From assembly GCA_902767455.1 (NCBI GenBank), contig CACXHH010000165.1, forward strand, positions 1 through 8,300: a stretch of 8,300 nt of DNA. The letters are read 5' to 3'. Both the position numbers and the translations under genes were made by a program. The stretch comes from an uncultured Eubacteriales bacterium (GTDB lineage Bacteria > Bacillota > Clostridia > Christensenellales > Borkfalkiaceae). Position 1 is the stretch's first letter. The number at the start of each line of letters is the position of its first letter. This document shows, in pieces, positions 5,330 to 8,300 of this stretch. The notes beneath the pieces were generated by a model. It saw nothing but the letters and a program-made list of their open reading frames with translations, was not told where the DNA came from and did not search any database.

Positions 5330-6931
5330 TTAAGACGTTTTCTTTTGCATAAACAGCCACTCGACCAGCCCGTCGGTAGCGTAAGCGTTAGTCCAGCAGT
5401 TGTGACCTACGCCTTTGAAGTAAGTCGCCTTGACGTTTCCGCCGACGAGTTTCAAAGCTTCGACCATATCTCTCGTTCCGCTGACGGGAACGGTGGAATC
5501 GGCTTCGCCGTGGAAAGCCCATATGGCAATATCTTTGATGGTTTCAGCCATAGACGGTATGCCCGCGCCGCACAACGGTATCGCCGCGGCGAAAACTTCG
5601 GGTCGTCGCGTTATAAGTTCCCACGTGCCGTAGCCGCCCATCGAGATACCCGCGGCGTAAACGCGCGTTCTATCGACCTTTTCGTTATCGAGAAAGTAGT
5701 CGAGAAGAGCGATAGCGGCGCTCATCGAAACCGTTTGTTCGCCGAGCGAAGCGCGCGAGCCCGTGTACCAGTTATGGCGGACGGGTATCCACTCGTCGTC
5801 GATATTGCAAGGCGTTTGCGGAGCGACCACGATACAATCGTCGAGAGAGACCACGTCGTCGAGAAGTTTATTCGGCCCGCCGAGCACGCGTATCTGTTGT
5901 TCGTTATCGACGCCGCACTCTCCGTGCCCGTGAAGAAAAAAGAGCATCGGGTACTTTTTATCGGCGTTTTCCGCCGTTTCGTACCCCGAAGGAAAGTAAA
6001 CCCTGTAAGGGAGCGCCATGGAAGCGCCGTTTGATTGGTTTTTGTAAGCGAAATTTTTTTTGAGCATAGAGTCGACCGTCTTTACGTCTTCCGTTTCGTC
6101 GCCCGTATCGAGCGCTATATCGTAAATTTTTACGCTGTCGATAAGCCCCGCGAACTGACCTTCGTTGCCGTTGTTGCCGTTGTAGCCGATAAACAGCGGT
6201 TGAGTCGAAACCGAGCTTATCGAAGAAGAACTTGCCTGTAAAACTTCGTCGATATAGAAATAAAGCTTACCTTTATCGCCGCGCTGAACGAGCTTGAAGG
6301 TGTGCCAGTTTGTATCGAGCGCCTGCTTTGCGGGAAGATTAAGACAGCCGTTCGCGTTGTAATTTGACACGCCGCACTGCGCTATCCCCGTTCCATGTTC
6401 TATCCAAAAACCGAAATAATTGAACGCGTAAGCCTTCGTCATCAACCCGCGGTTGAAGATACACGGCCAGCCGCTCGGGTACGTTCCGTTCCACTTGACT
6501 CTCGCGACGGCGGAAAAATCGTCCGTCTTTTTAAAGTCGAAGTCGTTATCGTCTTCGACGAATAAGTTATCGCCCGATTCTGAAAGCATTATCGCCTTTC
6601 CGTCGGTGAGATCTTCTATCTTCGGGGAGCCGTGAACGGCGGCGTCGTGCCCGTTGCCGCTCTTATCGGCGACGAAGCCGTTATCTATTTCGTCGAAATC
6701 CCAAAAAGCGACGAGCCCTTCTTCTGCCGTTTCGCCCGCGTCTTGTTCGCCGCTTCCGCTATCGCTTGCCCAAGCCGCGGCGCTTTCGGACGAGTTTTCG
6801 TTATCGCTCGTCTGCGAGAAAGCGGAGCCCGCGTCTACGCTTGCGGCTGAATTTTCGCCCGAAGGCTCGGCGTTGCAAGCGACCGTCGCAAAGAGAAGCA
6901 AAGCGACTAAAACAGTCAATAATTTTTTCAT
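5330..6931 (-). CDS. Secreted lipoprotein with LamG-like domain and alpha/beta-hydrolase esterase domain
   Basis: The predicted 533-residue protein starts with a lipoprotein signal peptide (MKKLLTVLVALLLFATVAC, lipid-modified Cys19); the -3 residue of the lipobox is Thr, which is less usual. A Ser/Glu/Asp-rich, probably flexible linker (about 20-71) follows. Residues about 72-277 look like a LamG/concanavalin-A-like sandwich (LVAFWDFDE, WHTFKLVQRGDKGKLYFYID, FAGLIDSVKIYD), which often binds carbohydrate. Residues about 290-530 are an esterase/dienelactone-hydrolase-type alpha/beta hydrolase: LPYRVYFPSGY, oxyanion segment HGHGE (334-338), nucleophile Ser430 in GISMGGYG, Asp478 (HGEADSTVP) and His510 (GVGHNCW). 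It may remove acyl or feruloyl groups from polysaccharide outside the cell, but the substrate is not shown. ATG 6931 is preferred because GGGTG lies six bases upstream; an in-frame GTG at 6940 would add three residues without an RBS. The surface-protein gene lies just upstream. Confidence 0.88.
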   Translation of the reverse strand: MKKLLTVLVALLLFATVACNAEPSGENSAASVDAGSAFSQTSDNENSSESAAAWASDSGSGEQDAGETAEEGLVAFWDFDEIDNGFVADKSGNGHDAAVHGSPKIEDLTDGKAIMLSESGDNLFVEDDNDFDFKKTDDFSAVARVKWNGTYPSGWPCIFNRGLMTKAYAFNYFGFWIEHGTGIAQCGVSNYNANGCLNLPAKQALDTNWHTFKLVQRGDKGKLYFYIDEVLQASSSSISSVSTQPLFIGYNGNNGNEGQFAGLIDSVKIYDIALDTGDETEDVKTVDSMLKKNFAYKNQSNGASMALPYRVYFPSGYETAENADKKYPMLFFLHGHGECGVDNEQQIRVLGGPNKLLDDVVSLDDCIVVAPQTPCNIDDEWIPVRHNWYTGSRASLGEQTVSMSAAIALLDYFLDNEKVDRTRVYAAGISMGGYGTWELITRRPEVFAAAIPLCGAGIPSMAETIKDIAIWAFHGEADSTVPVSGTRDMVEALKLVGGNVKATYFKGVGHNCWTNAYATDGLVEWLFMQKKTS

Positions 6932-6952
6932 TTTAAACACCCGTAAAGTAAG

Positions 6953-6985
6953 TTTTGCTGTCGGAAAGATTTTCCGACAGCAAAA
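6953..6985. repeat. Perfect 15-bp inverted repeat between the two envelope genes
   Basis: TTTTGCTGTCGGAAA (6953-6967) and its exact complement (6971-6985) flank a 3-base loop, GAT. On the minus strand, which both genes use, the stem is preceded by the T-run (seven T) and followed by CTTACTTT, so the T-tract is on the wrong side for a normal intrinsic terminator. It could be a partial terminator, an RNA processing or stabilising hairpin setting unequal expression of the two genes, or a protein-binding palindrome. Confidence 0.75.
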
Positions 6986-6994
6986 AAAGTTTGA

Positions 6995-8300
6995 TCAGTC
7001 TTCTTTTTTACGTCTTACCGCGAACGCCGCGCCGAGCGCCAACGCAAGCCCGAGTATTCCGAAACCGGAAACGACGCCGCCGCAACCGCGTTTCTTCTTA
7101 CCGGAGTCGGTAGCCGACTGCGTTTCGCCGCCGTCAGAAGCTTCGTCCGATTGAGAAGGTTCTAAAGCCGTGAGTTTTGCGTAAAGTTCTACGTCTTCGG
7201 TTGCCGTAAGCTCGGTGACGGGGGTGGTAAACTCTTCGTCGAGATACCAACCATCGAAAGCGAGTTCGGTCTCGGGAGCAGTCAGAGAAACTTCATCGCC
7301 GTAATCGTATTCGCGTTCGTCGGTAGTTTCGCCGACGTGATAAGTAACTTTTACTTTCCCCATCGAGAAAGTATAGTTGACGTCAAGGGTGATAGTATCG
7401 AAGTAGATAGCGCCGCTCAAATCGTTAGAGCTTCCGTCGGGAGCGATCGTAACGGTGATAACGCCGCTTGCCGCGCCCGCGTCGAACGTGAGATCGCTTA
7501 CGGCTTCGCCGTTGACTTTGTAAGATACGACCGCGCTCTTATGTTTAAGGTCGATATCCACGTAGTCGTTTATATCGAAGGTCTTTGAAGTTTCGCCCGA
7601 AGCAAATTCGTATTCGATATCGCTTATCTTCGTAGCGGAAGGCTGACCGACGATTTTGGCTTCGGCGCCCCTTTCGTGCGTTACTATAACGTCGAATTCC
7701 TTTCTGAAGAAGTGGAAAGTAAACTCGTTGGTGCTTCCGTTCGCGTTCACATAGTTATGTTCGTTTTTCGAGAAATCGTACGCGAGATCGATAAAGTCGG
7801 CAATTCTTAAAGTGCCGCTCTCGTCTTCGTACAAAAGGAAGTACGAAGAAGCCGAGTACCAGCCGTCGATATTCTTGTCGAGAAGAATACTTACCTTTTC
7901 GCCCGCCTTGGCGCCTTCAAAAGCCGAAAGATCGAGCTTGGTCATATTCATGGCGTAGAAGGTCCCGTCGATATAGGAAACGGTGCTGTCGCCCCACGTC
8001 GCCGCCTTGGTCGCGTCGTCAAAGTCCGATTTACCAGTTACGTCGACGTAGACGTCTACCGTCTGACCTTTGTCGGTGTATTTATGTCTTCTTGCAAGAT
8101 AATAAGCCTTTACGCCGGTAATATCGTCGGGAAGACGAACGTCGAAACTCGTGTCGCTGCCCGCGTTGTAGTCGTAGTACATACCCGCAAGAACGTTAAA
8201 ACCAGACCAGTTGGCGCGTTCGACTTTGTTGGCGATATCGAAGCCTTCGGGAAGTTGTTCGATGATGACGTCTTCAAAGGTAGGTCCGTTCTGATTGGAG
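6995..8300 (-). CDS. Large surface protein with Listeria-Bacteroides repeat and C-terminal Cys-Gly-Gly/membrane anchor (5' end outside window)
   Basis: The frame stays open from the right edge to a TGA at 6995, giving 434 visible residues; the true start is outside. The ATG at 8182 has no special support because coding continues upstream. The visible part begins as a beta-rich region (FDVRLPDDITGVKAYYLARR, VDVYVDV) that could be a carbohydrate-binding or Ig-like fold; I do not recognise it. Next come further beta-rich, Ig-like stretches, then a Listeria-Bacteroides repeat (Flg_new type; FDGWYLDEEFTTPVTELTA). A Ser/Glu/Asp linker leads to KKKRGCGGVVSGFGILGLAL, a hydrophobic helix and the cytoplasmic tail RRKKED. 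This tripartite end resembles surface-sorting tails, with the Cys 29 residues from the C terminus. There is no LPXTG motif. Function is unknown beyond probable adhesion or glycan binding at the cell surface. The lipoprotein gene follows on the same strand. Confidence 0.88.
   Translation of the reverse strand, partial: SNQNGPTFEDVIIEQLPEGFDIANKVERANWSGFNVLAGMYYDYNAGSDTSFDVRLPDDITGVKAYYLARRHKYTDKGQTVDVYVDVTGKSDFDDATKAATWGDSTVSYIDGTFYAMNMTKLDLSAFEGAKAGEKVSILLDKNIDGWYSASSYFLLYEDESGTLRIADFIDLAYDFSKNEHNYVNANGSTNEFTFHFFRKEFDVIVTHERGAEAKIVGQPSATKISDIEYEFASGETSKTFDINDYVDIDLKHKSAVVSYKVNGEAVSDLTFDAGAASGVITVTIAPDGSSNDLSGAIYFDTITLDVNYTFSMGKVKVTYHVGETTDEREYDYGDEVSLTAPETELAFDGWYLDEEFTTPVTELTATEDVELYAKLTALEPSQSDEASDGGETQSATDSGKKKRGCGGVVSGFGILGLALALGAAFAVRRKKED

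Noticed and set aside
5306..6034. Open frame of about 240 codons on the plus strand opposite the esterase domain
   Set aside because: It overlaps the terminator and the catalytic part of a clear esterase gene, and its translation is Arg/Val-rich with no recognisable motif.
8180..8182. ATG as the start of the surface protein
   Set aside because: The same frame is open to the window edge with similar protein-like composition (WSGFNVLAG just upstream) and no ribosome binding site, so the gene is cut by the window.

Overview
The window looks like chromosomal DNA of an uncultured, gut-type Gram-positive bacterium of class Clostridia. The evidence is a Firmicutes-style Xaa-Pro peptidase/EF-P pair, a Bacillus-like GlgC N terminus, consensus sigma-A promoters, a Gram-positive type LexA operator (GAAC-N4-GTTC), and surface proteins with a lipobox or a C-terminal membrane anchor. 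The assignment to class is an inference; nothing here fixes genus or species.

Layout. From 1 to 2964 everything lies on the minus strand and reads right to left: an M24B Xaa-Pro peptidase (2964-1936), elongation factor P (1877-1317), an SDR-family reductase resembling YmfI (1179-487), and the first 126 residues of glucose-1-phosphate adenylyltransferase glgC (379 to the window edge). A 250-bp divergent intergenic region (2965-3214) carries a minus-strand promoter lying almost on top of the peptidase start codon and a plus-strand consensus promoter with a LexA-type palindrome just downstream. From 3215 to 5240 on the plus strand are a radical SAM protein of the 'putative DNA modification/repair' family and its usual partner, a DUF4130-type protein. 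A bidirectional terminator (about 5284-5322) separates these from two minus-strand envelope genes: a LamG-plus-esterase lipoprotein (6931-5330) and the C-terminal 434 residues of a large surface protein (window edge to 6995).

How the genes work together. (1) The EF-P keeps Lys32 in the PGKG loop, and the adjacent SDR has a block resembling B. subtilis YmfI, the reductase that completes the 5-aminopentanol modification of EF-P Lys32. The cluster may therefore hold both the modified factor and its modifying enzyme. (2) The radical SAM/DUF4130 pair sits behind a consensus promoter with a perfect GAAC-N4-GTTC palindrome at about +7 to +18. This predicts LexA (SOS, DNA-damage) control of an enzymatically uncharacterised DNA repair or modification system, and is the most interesting signal in the window. 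(3) The two envelope genes are probably co-transcribed and may act on or bind extracellular polysaccharide or esters; this is inferred from domain types only.

No tRNA, rRNA, CRISPR array, insertion sequence or phage gene was seen.
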